Assembly: GCA_023974075.1 (NCBI GenBank)
Contig: CM043788.1
Location: forward strand, 31,525,054 to 31,589,053
Length of the DNA stretch: 64,000 bases
Reading direction: 5' to 3'
Origin: Chaenocephalus aceratus
Taxonomy: Eukaryota > Chordata > Actinopteri > Perciformes > Channichthyidae
The translations under genes and the position numbers were made by a program. The notes beneath the pieces are model-generated. The model was not told the DNA's origin, searched no databases, and was given only the letters and a program-made list of their open reading frames with translations. The stretch's first letter is position 1. Every line of letters starts with the position of its first letter. This document shows, piece by piece, positions 26,024 through 36,759 of the stretch.

Positions 26024-26356
26024 TCAGCCCCTGAAGAAAAGCATCCTGCAATGACTCGTTATTCCAGCGTGAGTCGGAAGCAACTGTTCTAAACTCACTG
26101 AAAATTCGGCTACACTACGGGAGCCCTGCCGGAGAGAAAGAAGGCGTCTGGAAGCGTCCCTCCCCCGTACCGGGTGATCAAAAACTTTTTTCATTTCGGA
26201 AATGAAAGTATCATATGACCAGCAAATTTGTGGCTGGCTCTCCCTAACAGCTGTAGCCCAATCTAAAGCCCTCCCCCTCAACAGACTCATTACATATGCT
26301 ACCCTAGCCCCATCTGTGTGATAAGTACTAGGCTGCTGCTCAAAACTAACGTACAC
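26024..26356 (-). pseudogene. Gypsy gag, capsid-like middle segment
   Basis: 110 codons containing A-Y-V-M-S-L-L-R-G-R-A-L-D-W-A, then F-I-S-E-M-K-K-V-F-D, then A-E-F-S-V-S-L-E-Q-L. These are typical of the gag/capsid domain of fish and mammalian gypsy-derived genes (the RTL/LDOC1 type). It is frame-broken from the segments on either side. Confidence 0.85.
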
Positions 26357-26397
26357 TGGAACAAAAAGGCTCTACAAATACCCAAATCTCCAGCGTA

Positions 26398-26685
26398 TCA
26401 CTCCGGTGTGGGAATGACAAGCCTCTCGTAGCTGATGGAGGGGTGGCGGCAGGAGGGGGTAGAGGGGCTGTCGGCTGTGCAGCGGGCTGCGGGGGAAAAG
26501 CCTGTGAGGTGAGCAGTTTCTACCTGCGTGCCGATCCTTTGCACATTAGCGGAGAGGTTCCGGAGAGTCTCCACTGCCTCACGGAGAACTGTATCGTGAT
26601 GCCCCAGCGAGAGCGCCTTGAATTGGCCAGGGCTTGGCAGAGTTCGTCCGTAGTCTTGGCTGGTAGCCGTGTCCGCTGGGTCCAT
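26398..26685 (-). pseudogene. Gypsy gag, N-terminal segment
   Basis: An ORF of 95 codons begins MDPADTATSQDYGRTLPSPG and contains a helical stretch E-A-V-E-T-L-R-N-L. It is the first ORF after the 5' LTR, as gag should be. It ends early by a frame break; gag continues in another frame at 26356. I read it as gag from position and from the downstream segments. Confidence 0.75.
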
Positions 26686-26701
26686 ACTGGCCAGATCGTT
26701 C

Positions 26702-27214
26702 TGTTACGGTTATCTGAGAGGACCCAAACGCAGGACACGGCAGAGTGTTACAAAGGTTTATTTGAGAAGAAGGAGCGTGGAGAGTAATCCAGTTGCTGGC
26801 GGCTGTTGAGGTGGAGGAGCGTGGAGAGTAATCCGGTTGCTAGCGGCTGTTGAGGTGGAGGAGCGTGGAGAGTAATCCGGCTGGAGAGTAATCCTGGAGC
26901 ATAAGAAGAACAGGTAAGAAAGAACATTCAAGTGTAGCGGAAATAGCTAACTAATTCTAAGAAGGCTGAGAAGGCAGAGAGTTTTAACCACTGGGGTTTA
27001 AACAACGATCTGGCGCTGACAGGTTGTGGAGCCTCCGCTGATATGCCATTAGTAATGGCTGATGGAAATCAGGTGTGTAGCAGAGGAGGGTGCACAACTG
27101 ATTGCAGCAGTTGGAGGTTGAGCCGGGAGCCAGGAGTGATAGCCACCACGCCCACACAGACAGGGGAAGGGAAAACACACACAAGGGAGGTGGCTGGAGA
27201 ATACAACCACCACA
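26702..27214 (-). repeat. 5' LTR of the gypsy element
   Basis: 513 bp, near-identical to the left LTR and with the same ends. The gag start codon follows closely (26685), leaving a very short leader of about 16 bases. I could not match the primer-binding site to a tRNA by eye. Confidence 0.95.
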
Positions 27215-27878
27215 GTTACTTATTAGCCAGCTAAGGACGTAACCCTTTATGCATACATATACATTTTAGTTTATGATTCAGCCTTGGGTAAGACTTTTAT
27301 AGTCTATGCTATGACGCCCATAATGCTAAACGGGAGCAAATGTTAATAGGGGACCCAATTATCCCAGTGGTGGCCGCCGGAGCTAACGGAGCCGCAGGGG
27401 GCTAGCTCCAGCCGGCGTCCCGGAGCTAGCCCGTTAGGTCCGGGCGGTGGAGTCCCGTCTTTTCTCAACGTGTGAATGACAAGCATTAAGAATAACAAAA
27501 TATAGCTAATTCTCTTGCAGATTGTCTCATTTGATTATGAATGTAACGTTTATATAGGGAACTACACTGTTAGCAGTAACTTGGTATGCATGTATTTCAT
27601 GTTAGCTTAGCTTCTTAGCCTGAGCTAGCTCTGTTTACTTCCAGTTTCGGAGGCAGCAGGTCCCGCCTCGGCTCCGCCTCTTTGCCCTTATTTGGAGGCA
27701 GGCGGGATTAGACTCTGACGTCACAGTCGAGCCGTTGGTGGCCGACTCCGCCTACTAAGGGCTTCACGGCAACTCTGCAGAATCCTATGGGTGACGTCAC
27801 GGACACTACGTCCATTTATATATACAGTCTATGGTTACAACCGACCCGTGTTACAACTGTCCCTGGTCTCCCCTACTG

Positions 27879-28479
27879 AACACGTAACATGAACGTGCAG
27901 GGGGGCGCGGTCCCGTGGGTTAGATGCGCGTTCATAATGCCGAGGGAAATAACTCCCAGAATAACGTTATTAGCACATTTTTACAACTTGAGGAATGAAT
28001 GTTTTTAATAAGGGCTATACAAACGTTCATACTAGGTAGTTTATTTAGTTTAAAAAAAATTATCCAACGAGTTACAGACCACTCTTTCCCAATGTAAGTC
28101 AATGGGAAAAAGTGTTTTCTTCCGGGCCCAGCAACCTAAAGGAAGTGTAGTACCCGCCGTTTGACCAGCACGAATATTCTCATCAGACTCCGGCGCACTT
28201 CCTGGGGGCTTGATCTCAAAGCAGCAACTATCTCGCACATCTTACAGATTGCTATAAAACTGCAGCTATTTTGTTTATCACAATCAGTATTAATGTTACG
28301 CACACCATAAAGACAACCAACTTAAAAATGACTAGTCCCATCAGCATCTTTGCAGAAGAGCAACAACAGCTAGAGCAAAATGGTGTCTAATGCATGTGAC
28401 AAACTCACATGTTTGCATTAAAAGAGCACTAAGAAGGATGTACAATATTTAAAGGAAAGGGAACAAGGGTAGACAATTG
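27879..28479. other. Non-coding, repeat-like; no gene
   Basis: This holds a block around 28070-28250 (with atgtaagtcaatggg) that looks like dispersed teleost repeat sequence. No paired ends or ORF were recognised. Confidence 0.4.
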
Positions 28480-28499
28480 TAAAGCCCCTGACACACCAA

Positions 28500-28563
28500 C
28501 CCGATTTTGGGAGTCAGAGGCCGATTCAACATGTTGAATCGGCCTCTGACTCCCAAAATCGGG
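28500..28563. repeat. Perfect 64-bp palindrome
   Basis: Two 32-base arms are exact reverse complements with no spacer, centred between 28531 and 28532 (core caacatgttg). It lies just inside the left end of the Harbinger element and would form a long hairpin. Confidence 0.97.
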
Positions 28564-28702
28564 TCTGGCAGTCGGACCAAATAATCACTCCGATTGGCTG
28601 TTCAGCTAGCAAATCAGTGCATGAGAAGCGAAGCGGAATTGAGGGACGTAAACAAACGATTTAAGAAGGCACACACAGACTGCTATTCATTTTCATCTCA
28701 TC

Positions 28703-28831
28703 ATGGCGATCTGGAATGATGCAAACGAAGACCTGCTCATCACCTTGATCCAGGAGAGGCCAGCTCTGTATGATATTACGGAGAAAAGATACTCTTCTTC
28801 TTCTCTGTCTTCCGGTTGTTGCCTCTTTTGA
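28703..28831 (+). pseudogene. MADF-domain N-terminal fragment of a Harbinger accessory protein
   Basis: 42 codons beginning MAIWNDANEDLLITLIQERP, then A-L-Y-D-I. The pattern L-I-x-L-I-Q-E-R-P-x-L-Y-D is the first helix of a MADF/Myb-like DNA-binding domain, as in the second protein encoded by PIF/Harbinger transposons. A stop follows soon after. It is too short for the usual ORF threshold but sits correctly inside the Harbinger ends. Confidence 0.65.
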
Positions 28832-29012
28832 ATGACGAATACACACTACCGCCGCCTGCTGGTAAGGAGAGTTATTGCCACTCACGCACTGAAGTCGGTG
28901 CGGTGTGTTCCCGTGCGACACATGGCCAAAACGCAGGAGAACACGGCCAGGCAACAGCCGACTTCAGCGTCGGCTAGTCCTCTGGTGACTGCTTGGTGTG
29001 TCAGGGCCTTAA

Positions 29013-30904
29013 CAGTACTCGACAGCACAGAAATATAAGCCAATAAAAAGTATGACAAAATCAATGCAGTATGCCGACAGACAGGCTTAAAGAATCCCTG
29101 TAATCCTCCATTGGTGTCATTGTGCGGGGCCATTAATTATGTTGAATCTCTGAAAGCACCAGGGTGACCTGGCTGTCGGCCGAACAGTAGCTAGGACAGC
29201 GGACATGTTGGCCAGGCAGGTGTGTCAATACTTGAAACCTCACTCAGGGAGCCAGTGTCTTTTATATTAAAAATTGAGGACTGAATACAACACTGGGAAA
29301 ACTGTCCAAATGTGTTCCTTTGATATATTTGAATAGTGTATTTCTTTTTTCGAACTTGGTGCATTTTTTATGTTTTCCCTTTATTTATTACCAACTGGAT
29401 CAGCTATTTGCCAAACAAAATATGGATTACCGTCCTTCATTAAAAGTTGGCTAAAATCCTGGCAAGCATCAAACATTTAAACAACAGAGTAATTAAGAAA
29501 TAATTTGTTATAAATATCTTAAAATAGCAACAAACAGTATAAACAGTATATGCCATATTTCCTAGTGGTGTGAATAAGGAGAAGTAACTTTGAATATAAA
29601 CCCTGGTTTCTTGACCAAAATAGACCAATGTCGGTACTAGTTTACGGTTCATGTATAATCGTCTCGGCACATCTTATACAAGTTGACAGGAAGATAGCTT
29701 CTATGCTTCAAATGACTACAATTGTTTAGTAATTGTTCGTCTCATAACTCAAGTCTATAACTTTTGCAAGACAATGAAATTGAGAAAAGTACTTACCCAT
29801 AATGTTGTAGGTGGTCCAAAAAGCTGTGCTTTTATATACATATCAATAATATCAAGTCTTTCCAATTTAAATCCTGGCCGGGGTCTGTTAAGACAGATCA
29901 CAGCCATAAAAATCCGGTCCAATCCAATCATTCCAATTTCAAAATGCTGGCATGTCCTATATCATCATATACCGTACAATATACTATCAGAATTTGGAGG
30001 GGGTAATGCAAAGTAGTGCACTAAAAATCATGAGGGCCCCAATAATCCAGGTAATTTAGTGTCTACAGCATGCTGTGGTGGTGCTGTAAATCATGCCTGG
30101 AGTCATGGCAACTCCACCAGATGGGTAAAGGGTTTGCTCTAGAAATAGCACAGGCATGTTGGAAAAATGGGTGCTGTAAGGGCCTCCCGGGTGACAAATG
30201 GCCGGTTGTGAGTCGATCACAAACAGACTTCTATTACATTTGTATAATGATGGGCTTGACATCAAAACAAAGACGATGTCTCCAGTTGTACATCTCTATG
30301 ACGAGCATGAACACAAGCATGTTAATGTTGAATACACGGGTTAACCTTTTCTCCATCTAATATTAATGGACAGGGTTTGTTCAGAGAGCATCGCACCTTA
30401 ATGTACAGGGCCTCACCAGGTCGCCTGCATTAAGTAATCCTCCTGTGACTATTAATGATTAATTGCTTGCGATTCAAGACTGAACATGATTTATTTAGCT
30501 AGAAACTATTGTTTGCCAAGAGAACCCAGAGAACGCAGGCTTTTTAATTAAAAGATCAATTAATAACCCTACCCTCTTCAGCCAGATTTGAAAATGAGTT
30601 TTCATTGCAATTAAGAAATGGACTCATCAGTGCATGACTTATCAGCTTACACACAGAGACACTGTTCCCCACTGCCATCTGTGGGCTTCATTGTCCTGTG
30701 TTTTTGTCAGTAAGGAATGGTTTTGCTGCCAAGATTTATTAATTAATTAAGATTTCTATTCAGGAAAGCTAGGGAACATTGTGTTCCTTCTTTTTAAACA
30801 ATGCAAGGCATATAAATAACCGGCTTAGTGTGCAGGACTGTGAGGTTTGACAGCACCAGGGATTCAATATATTGTCTGTCTCAAACTCTAAATGGTTCAA
30901 GGTA
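29013..30904. other. negr1-like intron, no feature seen
   Basis: AT-rich sequence of 1.9 kb with no recognised gene or transposon end. Confidence 0.6.
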
Positions 30905-30912
30905 CCCAAATC

Positions 30913-31791
30913 CAGACCCGGCGTCATGGCCCGCCCATCCAAGATTTGGGCCCGCCCATCCAGGATTTGGGCCGGCTGTTTAAATCAGGGCTGAATACAA
31001 CATTTAAAATGTTTTATTATTATGTTCAGTGGCGGCGCCAGGGTATACTGGGTACAGCCATACCAAGAAATGGCTTAGCCCACCATTGAAAATGATGTTA
31101 AAGTAAGCAAAATAAAGCCCGCCAACTCGCGCGGAGTAAATTGCACAGACAGCAGTTAGTAAGATTGATTTCAGTAGTCACTTGTCTGTAAATACCGAAG
31201 ACTAGAAACGGTTTTGAAAACTTTTGTCACGTAGTGATCGTCTTCTCAATAGAACATCTTTGATAATGTCTTCTGGCCAATCAGAATAACGGCGTGGTGT
31301 TGTTGCAGGAAGTCCCGACGGAGAATACTTTTGCTGTAGTACATCTCTATATACATCGATACAACATTACGTGTTGATAGAAAACACGTAATGAAATAAG
31401 ACCCCACGGTTGATGATTGATAGGTGTGTGGGCTGTCTTTCATTTTGACACACAGAACAATGGGGGCTATCCACCCTTATCCACAAAGTAAAGTAATTCA
31501 CACAGCCTCTTCCCTCTTCAGTGAGGAGCAGCAGGTTCAGCTTTCAGAACAAAGTAACAGAAAACTAAAATGGCATTCATTTTTTTTAAATATGTCGTGT
31601 AGTAATAGATTTATTTATTTTTCTTCTCAAGAGAGTACCAGAATGTGTATTTTATGTTAGTATTTCAAAAAATCTCCTGTGGGACAATCCCCTCGAGCAA
31701 TTCAGATTTCCCGAGAAATGTAAGTTTCGGGGTGGGCCCGCCCTGGTAAATCAAATGCCCGCCCAGAGACGTATGTCTGCCACCGGGTCTG
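30913..31791. mobile_element. hAT-like non-autonomous element
   Basis: The ends read CAGACCCGG...CCGGGTCTG. The flanking octamers cccaaatc (30905-30912) and cgcaaatt (31792-31799) match at 6 of 8 positions, fitting a decayed 8-bp hAT duplication. GCCCGCCC stretches lie just inside both ends in inverted orientation. No transposase ORF is seen. Confidence 0.65.
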
Positions 31792-31972
31792 CGCAAATTC
31801 CCACCTATTTTACTTAATTAACATATTAAATGATGGGGTTGCTGGTGGAGGACCCCACCCAACCAGGGCAAATGGAATTATTATTCCCACTACAGGAACT
31901 TTTAGTCAGTCACCCCAACCTGAGTAAAAACACATAACATTTGTGACTGTGATGCGAAAAGTATGTTGTTTG

Positions 31973-32691
31973 CAACCTGATCTCACCAGAATGCGTAACT
32001 CCACCACGACTCCTTAACACCGCATTGCGTGGTGGACTTTGCTACATTTACGTGTATGCACCACGCAAATAACCCCAATGTAAAGTGAACGAGGCTCCTT
32101 TGTCATGGTGCACACACGCATTTCTACAACGTCCAGCAGTGAGCATTTATTCTATAAAACGTTTTTAAAATCTACTTTATAGCTTGTAGTAACTCACGGG
32201 AGGCTTCTTTTATTTTATTTGTATTCATACTAATTTGTATTTTTCGTCAGAATGTATTATGGCAACGCTGTCTCCTAAAAATTATGTTCCCACAGAACTA
32301 AACTGAATTCTCAATTACGTTTAGCAAGAAACGTATTTTCTCCAATGTTACGTTCGTATCTCAAATACGTTTATTTTCTACATATCTTGTAGAAACATAT
32401 TTTCTCCCACGTTACGTTTCTTATGAACGTATCTTAAATACGTTTATTTTCTACATATCTTTGTCATTTATTGTCTTGCTTATAATAATGACAATAGTCA
32501 TTTATAAATATAATTTTAGAGCACACATTTGAAAGGCTATAATTTCGCCAGCTGTTACTCTCATGAGCGAGGCAGAAAATAATAGTTTTAACATGCCAAA
32601 AAGCTGCTGTGTCGTTTATTGCACCTCAAACATTAAAACAAATCCAGAGTTACGTGTTTCTGTACTTCCTCTAAGAAGAAAGGACAGTAAC
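31973..32691 (+). repeat. Left inverted arm of the THAP element
   Basis: Pairs with 40638-41374 on the other strand. Inside the arm there are also tandem-like copies of an acgtttattttctacatatc block (about 32330-32460). The DIRS element cuts this arm at 32691/32692. Confidence 0.93.
32563..32691 (+). pseudogene. THAP-domain ORF start, left arm, cut by the DIRS insertion
   Basis: From the second Met (32593) the frame reads MPKSCCVVYCTSNIKTNPEL, then L-P-L-R-R-K. S-C-x4-C after an initial M-P-K is the start of a THAP zinc finger. The frame runs into the DIRS element at 32692. Beyond it, the same frame resumes at 38760 with R-R-S-L-W-L-Q-A-L, placing the conserved THAP tryptophan where expected, then stops at 38841-38843. 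The closing C-x2-H pair is not seen on this side. An upstream in-frame Met lies at 32563. Confidence 0.75.
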
Positions 32692-32913
32692 TATAGGTTA
32701 CTTACCTAACCCCAGTACTCAGAGTAACATGAAGTGAGATGTCTCACTATGGGATGCGCCTCAACGCGTATGCAAACAGAAGCATCAATCTCATTACGCC
32801 AATCCTGATTGGCTGGTGATCTTGACGTCTACGTCAGGGAATCCACCCACCCTTTAAGTAGCTTGCGCTACATCGCAGCGTCATTCAAAATAAGCACCTC
32901 TTCTCGCTTCGCC
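32692..32913 (+). repeat. DIRS left inverted terminal repeat
   Basis: The shared inner part starts near 32735 (gatgtctcactatgggatgc) and matches the right end in inverted orientation. The outer 43 or so bases (from tataggttac) are unique to this end and recur as a complement in the internal region. Confidence 0.9.
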
Positions 32914-32934
32914 TTAGCAAGAAGGGCCGTCTGG

Positions 32935-33026
32935 TGAGACATCTCACTTCATGTTACGATGAGCTGGGGTTACGTAAGTAACCTATAGTTCTCATTCATA
33001 ACACTCCGTTCGATGTCTCACTATAG
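32935..33026. repeat. DIRS internal complementary region
   Basis: The left half (tctcacttcatgttac...gtaacctata) complements the outer left end. The right half (gttctcattcataacactcc) matches the outer right end. They are joined around a single GTT (32988-32990), complementary to the AAC at both insertion borders. In the DIRS model this region templates completion of the ends and cDNA circularisation. Confidence 0.88.
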
Positions 33027-33108
33027 GATATTGAAACTCCCGTATTGCTAGACATGCTTATCTCGAAAATCACCAAAACAACCAGAACTTAACAGGTAGA
33101 ACCCTGTC

Positions 33109-33786
33109 TCAACACGGGCCCAGCACTGCGCGGGCCACACTTGGAGCAGAGACATCTAGCCTGTAAAAGCGGACAAAAGTGAACGGTGAGGACCAGCTCG
33201 CTAATGAACAAATGTCTTGGATGGAAACACCCTTGAACAAAGCCCAGGATGTAGCCAGTCCACGAGTAGAATGAGCACGCAGGCCCGTTGGTGCCTGCAA
33301 ACCCTGACTCGTATAAGCCAGAGCAATCGCTTCCACAATCCAGTGGGAGAGCCGTTGCCTGGTAATGGGCTTGTCCTTATGAGGGTTAACCCAGGATACA
33401 AAGAGTTGGTCATTGCATCGAAACTCTTTTGACCTGTCCATATAGGTGCGTAAAGCACGGACTGGGCACAGCAAATTCGGCCGCTGTTCCTCAGAGGAAC
33501 ACAGTGGCGGATGAAATGCCTCAATGTCAATGGGGGTACATGAGCCAACCACCTTAGGTACAAAGGCAGGGTTGGGCTTCAGCAACAATCTTGTTTGCCC
33601 CGGGGCAAACTGAGTGCATGAAGGATGTACAGAGAGCGCATGAATGTCACTGACTCGATTGGCAGATGCCAGAGCCAGTAACAACACTGTCTTCAGTGAC
33701 AGGAGTTTCATGTCAGCTTCTTCCAGGGGTTCAAATGGAGGTCGAGTGAGCCCATCTAAAACCACTGCCAAGTCCCATAAGGGCAC
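33109..33786 (-). pseudogene. DIRS tyrosine recombinase, catalytic domain
   Basis: 225 codons. The catalytic set of phage-integrase-type recombinases is visible: Arg44 (ASANRVSDI), His172 and Arg175 (RAHSTRG), Trp198 and nucleophile Tyr208 (FVRFYRLD). This enzyme joins circular DIRS cDNA to the target. The N-terminal arm is in another frame; the break lies near 33790, so the first residues here replace a natural continuation. The catalytic part is otherwise open to its stop next to the internal complementary region. Confidence 0.93.
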
Positions 33787-34330
33787 CAGTGACCTGGAAA
33801 ACAGGGAGGAGACAGCGAGCCCCTTTCATAAAACGGCAGAACAAGGAATGTTGGCTAGCCGTCTTTCCCTCAAAGCCCACATGGCATGCAGCAATAGCAG
33901 CCAGGTACACTTTGATCGTAGAGAAAGCTCTGTGTTTATCAATCAGGTCCTGTAGAAATGATAGAATCACCCTGACAGGACATTGAAAAGAGATGTGTCC
34001 TTTTTTAAGGCACCACTCCTCAAACACCCTCCACTTACAGTCATAGAGGGACCTGGTGGAGGAAGCTCTTGCACTCCGAATAGTGTTTATCACCTTCTGA
34101 GGGAGTCCCACTGTATTCAGGTTATACCACTCACGGGCCAGGCCCATAGTGCCAAGCGCTCTGGGTGTGGGTGAAAAATCGCCCCCCCCGCCTGAGACAG
34201 TATGTCCCTGCATAGCGGGAGCTGCCACGGCTGCCTGCACAGCAGCTGATATATCTCCGCCAGCCAGTACATTGCAGGCCAGTGTGGAGCTATTAGGATC
34301 AGTGTGTGGCGTTGTTCTCTCACTCTGGCC
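33780..34330 (-). pseudogene. DIRS tyrosine recombinase, core-binding N-terminal part
   Basis: The relevant part of a longer open frame (33731-34645) reads L-P-Q-K-V-I-N-T-I, then A-R-A-S-S-T-R-S-L-Y, W-R-V-F-E-E-W-C, and F-S-T-I-K-V-Y-L-A-A-I. This is the helical SAM-like domain that clamps DNA in tyrosine recombinases. It precedes the catalytic domain by one frameshift. Upstream of about 34330 this frame looks non-coding and overlaps the RNase H frame. Confidence 0.8.
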
Positions 34331-34794
34331 AGAGTTGGGGGTATCAGAGCCAGGGGTGGGAACGCGTACAGAAGGACCGGAGGCCAAACGTGCGCGAGCG
34401 TGTCCACGCCTAACGGTGCGTTTAAATCGTGCATTGAAAAGAACAGCTGACATTGAGCGTTTTCTATTGATGCGAACAGATCCACCGCGGCCCGGCCGTA
34501 ACGCACCCACAACTGACTCACAATTATTGTATGTAGAGTCCAGTCTGCATATAGTGGTGCACCTCTGGACAGCAGATCTGCCCCGAGGTTCATCACTCCT
34601 GGTACGTGCGTCGCTCTCAGAGAGAGGAGACGTCCGCAGCTCCATAAGATCAGTTTGCGTGCCAGTGTGTGTAACTGGAGAGAACGCAAACCCCCTTGGC
34701 GGTTTATATACGATATTGTGGTCGTGTTGTCTGTCCTCACAAGGACATGATGTCCTCTGAGAAAAGGCAGAAAGCGTTTCAGGTTGAGGAACAC
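34117..34794 (-). pseudogene. DIRS RNase H region
   Basis: 225 codons. It contains V-L-V-R-T-D-N-T-T-T-I-S-Y-I-N with a catalytic Asp near residue 22, and later V-M-N-L-G-A-D-L-L-S-R with another near residue 73. Both are characteristic of DIRS RNase H. The C-terminal part (D-L-F-A-S, then W-P-P-V-L-L-Y-A-F-P-P) is the typical extension found between RNase H and recombinase in these elements. Confidence 0.88.
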
Positions 34795-34887
34795 CGCTAA
34801 AGCTCCAGATAATTTATGTGTGACCGTTGGAGGTCCCTGCTCAGAGACCCCTCACAGTCGACCTTGGTATATACCCCCCCCAGCCCG

Positions 34888-35691
34888 TCAGACATGCGTC
34901 TGTGGTGACCACCTTCCGCGATAGGACAGCACCCATAGGCACAACCCCGTACTAGAAAAGTCGGGTGCAGCCAGTGGCGCAGTGCCATTATGCCTTTCAT
35001 AGTGACCATCACTCTGACCCCGTGCGCCATGACGCACGGGGTCCAGTCTGAGGGCAGCTACCCAGCGCTGAAACTCCCTCATGTGTAAGCGTCCCAGTCG
35101 TACCACCAGGATGGCTGATGCCATGAGCCCCAGTAACCGCAGACATGATCTGAAGAGAACATATTTGTGTGGCTGGAAATGAGAGAGGTAAGCCCTGAAG
35201 GCTTTCACTCTCTCTGTTGACAGGCGGGCTGTAAAGGGCACCGAATTCAGGCGTAGGCCCAGGAAGAGTACAGTCTGGGCTGGGGACAACATGCTTTTTT
35301 CTGTGTTTATTACGAAACCCAGGTCGAGCAGGTGTTTTACGAGGACATTCGTCTGCGTAATAGCCTCTTGCTCCGACTGTGCGAGAAGGAGCCAATCGTC
35401 CAGATAAGTTGCCAGGCGAATACCCTGTTGTCTTAACGGGGCTTCCGTACACCGTATAAACACTCGTGGGCTGAGAGACAGACCGAAGGGAAGTACTCTG
35501 TACTCGTAACAGACACCCTGAAAGGCGAACCTCAGATATTTCCTGTGTGGAAAATATACTGGGATGTGGAAATACGCGTCTTTCAGGTCGACTGATGTGA
35601 ACCAATCGTTTTGGCGCATGAGACGCAACAGAGATGTGTGAGTGAGCATTCTGAATTTGTATCTTTTGAGATATTTGTTCAGAGCCCTCAA
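34888..35691 (-). pseudogene. DIRS reverse transcriptase
   Basis: 267 codons. Motifs in order: M-R-A-L-N-K-Y-L, V-D-L-K-D-A-Y-F-H-I-P with a catalytic Asp at residue 35, R-V-L-P-F-G-L-S-L-S-P, and T-Y-L-D-D-W-L-L with the catalytic Asp pair (YLDD at 96-99). Y-L-D-D-W is typical of the DIRS clade, whereas gypsy has Y-L-D-D-I. The upstream finger region is in other frames (35694-35977), and the C-terminal part shifts frame near 35000 towards RNase H. Confidence 0.93.
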
Positions 35692-35693
35692 AT

Positions 35694-36759
35694 CTAGTAT
35701 AGGCCGAATCCCATTCCCTCCCCGTTTGGGAACGAGGAAATACTTGGAATAAAAAGCCGCTCTGACTCTGTTCGGAGGGTATTATAGATATAGCCTTCTT
35801 GTCTAGTAGCGAGAGGATCTCTTGCTCTAGAATATGGGCCGACTCTCCCCGTGCTTGCGAATGCAGAATGCCCGAAAAGTGAGGGGGGGTGACAGCGAAT
35901 TGGAGTCTGTAACCCTGTGTTATTGTCTTGAAAACCCAAGCAGAATCTGTGAGCATCCTCCACTTTTCGCTTCTCAAAGCCGTCGTCTGCCCTCTGTGTC
36001 TTTATTTGTTGTGTTATGGGGCCCTCTAGTGTCTGAACACGGTGCTACCCCAGGTTGACAACCCCGGTCGACACTGCACATGTGCGTGGCGGTGATGCCT
36101 TCACAGCCCTGTCAATCGTCCGCCTTCTGAGAGGGGTAGCAGCCACTCTTAGAAGGGGGGTAGACGTCAGACTGTTTATTGTTTTTATTGTCTTTCTTTT
36201 CATTTTTATTGACTGCGCCCTTGGCTTTAAGCCTGGAAACGACAGTGGAAAATGATTTATTATAAGACAATAGTGATGACATGTGTTTGTGTGACTTAAA
36301 CGAGCAGTGGAGCTTGCTGTCGTTGATGTTAAGTACATTTCCCTCATGGCGCGAACTTGAGGATGACGTTCTGACATCACTCGAGGCGGCGGGAAGATGG
36401 GGGCATGGTTGCACCCCGGAAACACATGAGCATCTAACACTGAAACGTGTTCTGGAGCTGGAGAACAAGGAACTTCCAGCTCCTTTATCGAGGAGAGGAG
36501 AGGAGGCTGTCAGGCCGCCCTCTTCTTCTTCCTCGTCTGGTGGCTGAAAGTCTGGGCCGGCTGTGCCTGAGCGGCTGCTGCCGGAACGGGAGACTTTCTT
36601 GGCCAGCTCGTCCTCGACTCGTGTCTGGGCTGGAGACCCGGGGCGGGCTGTGGCCTCTGCTGTTTCGGGATCTTGAAACGGGCAGGACGTTAGGCAGCCT
36701 GAGCGAAGGACTGCCGCGGGGCCGTTGAAGGCGGCGGCTGGACCCTTCGGGGAAGACAA
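35694..36759 (-). pseudogene. DIRS pol N-terminal region, frame-broken
   Basis: The stretch between gag and the RT motifs. It includes open frames 35009-35977 (beginning MRSEKWRMLTDSAWVFKTIT, with I-L-E-Q-E-I-L-S-L-L-D-K-K-A) and 36112-36759 (Ser/Pro-rich with E-E-E-E-E). The first resembles the N terminus of DIRS RT; the second may be the tail of gag or the start of pol. Exact starts cannot be fixed. Confidence 0.6.

Larger units (their letters stand above)
21833..27214 (-). mobile_element. Full-length Ty3/gypsy LTR retrotransposon with chromodomain
   Basis: Two direct LTRs (21833-22344 and 26702-27214) flank gag and pol on the minus strand. The element is bordered by a perfect 5-bp target duplication GTTAC (21828-21832 and 27215-27219). 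Pol order is protease, RT, RNase H, integrase and chromodomain, which is gypsy order. The polypurine tract lies next to the 3' LTR (22345-22357). Gag and pol are split over several frames by small indels, so the copy as written is not functional. The LTRs differ by only a few substitutions and homopolymer indels, which points to a fairly recent insertion. Confidence 0.95.
21280..27836 (+). mobile_element. THAP-bearing interspersed repeat, split by the gypsy element (approximate ends)
   Basis: The left part holds a short stretch (21320-21390, with atgttaaaatgcccaact) and the right part ends in tccatttatatatacagtct. Both resemble abundant teleost repeats. A THAP-type ORF start lies at 21717. 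The gypsy element sits between the two parts with a clean target duplication, so they probably belong to one older insertion inside the pogo-like element. I cannot place the outer ends exactly and did not find paired terminal repeats. Confidence 0.4.
19916..27878 (-). mobile_element. Pogo-like DNA transposon, interrupted by nested elements
   Basis: The left end reads AGTAGGGGAGAACAGGGACA and the right end, on the other strand, CAGTAGGGGAGACCAGGGAC, so they are inverted copies. Both continue into a GTTG(T/C)AACAC stretch. Copies of the motif TTACAAC(C/T)GTCCC recur at 20104-20155 and 20877-20905, a pattern of subterminal repeats. A psq-type helix-turn-helix ORF of the pogo group lies inside. 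The first C of the left end is T, and a TA target duplication is not evident. Most of the 8-kb span is later insertion. The right arm is only about 40 bases before a different repeat begins. Confidence 0.6.
28483..29009 (+). mobile_element. Non-autonomous PIF/Harbinger element
   Basis: The left end AGCCCCTGACACACCAA and the right end (other strand) AGGCCCTGACACACCAAG are inverted repeats. They are flanked by the 3-bp duplication TAA (28480-28482 and 29010-29012), the Harbinger target size and sequence. A short MADF-type ORF inside supports the call. The element also holds a perfect 64-bp palindrome (28500-28563). Confidence 0.85.

Noticed and set aside
34149..34760. 203-codon plus-strand ORF inside the DIRS element
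   Set aside because: It is antisense to the RNase H region, which carries the expected catalytic motifs.
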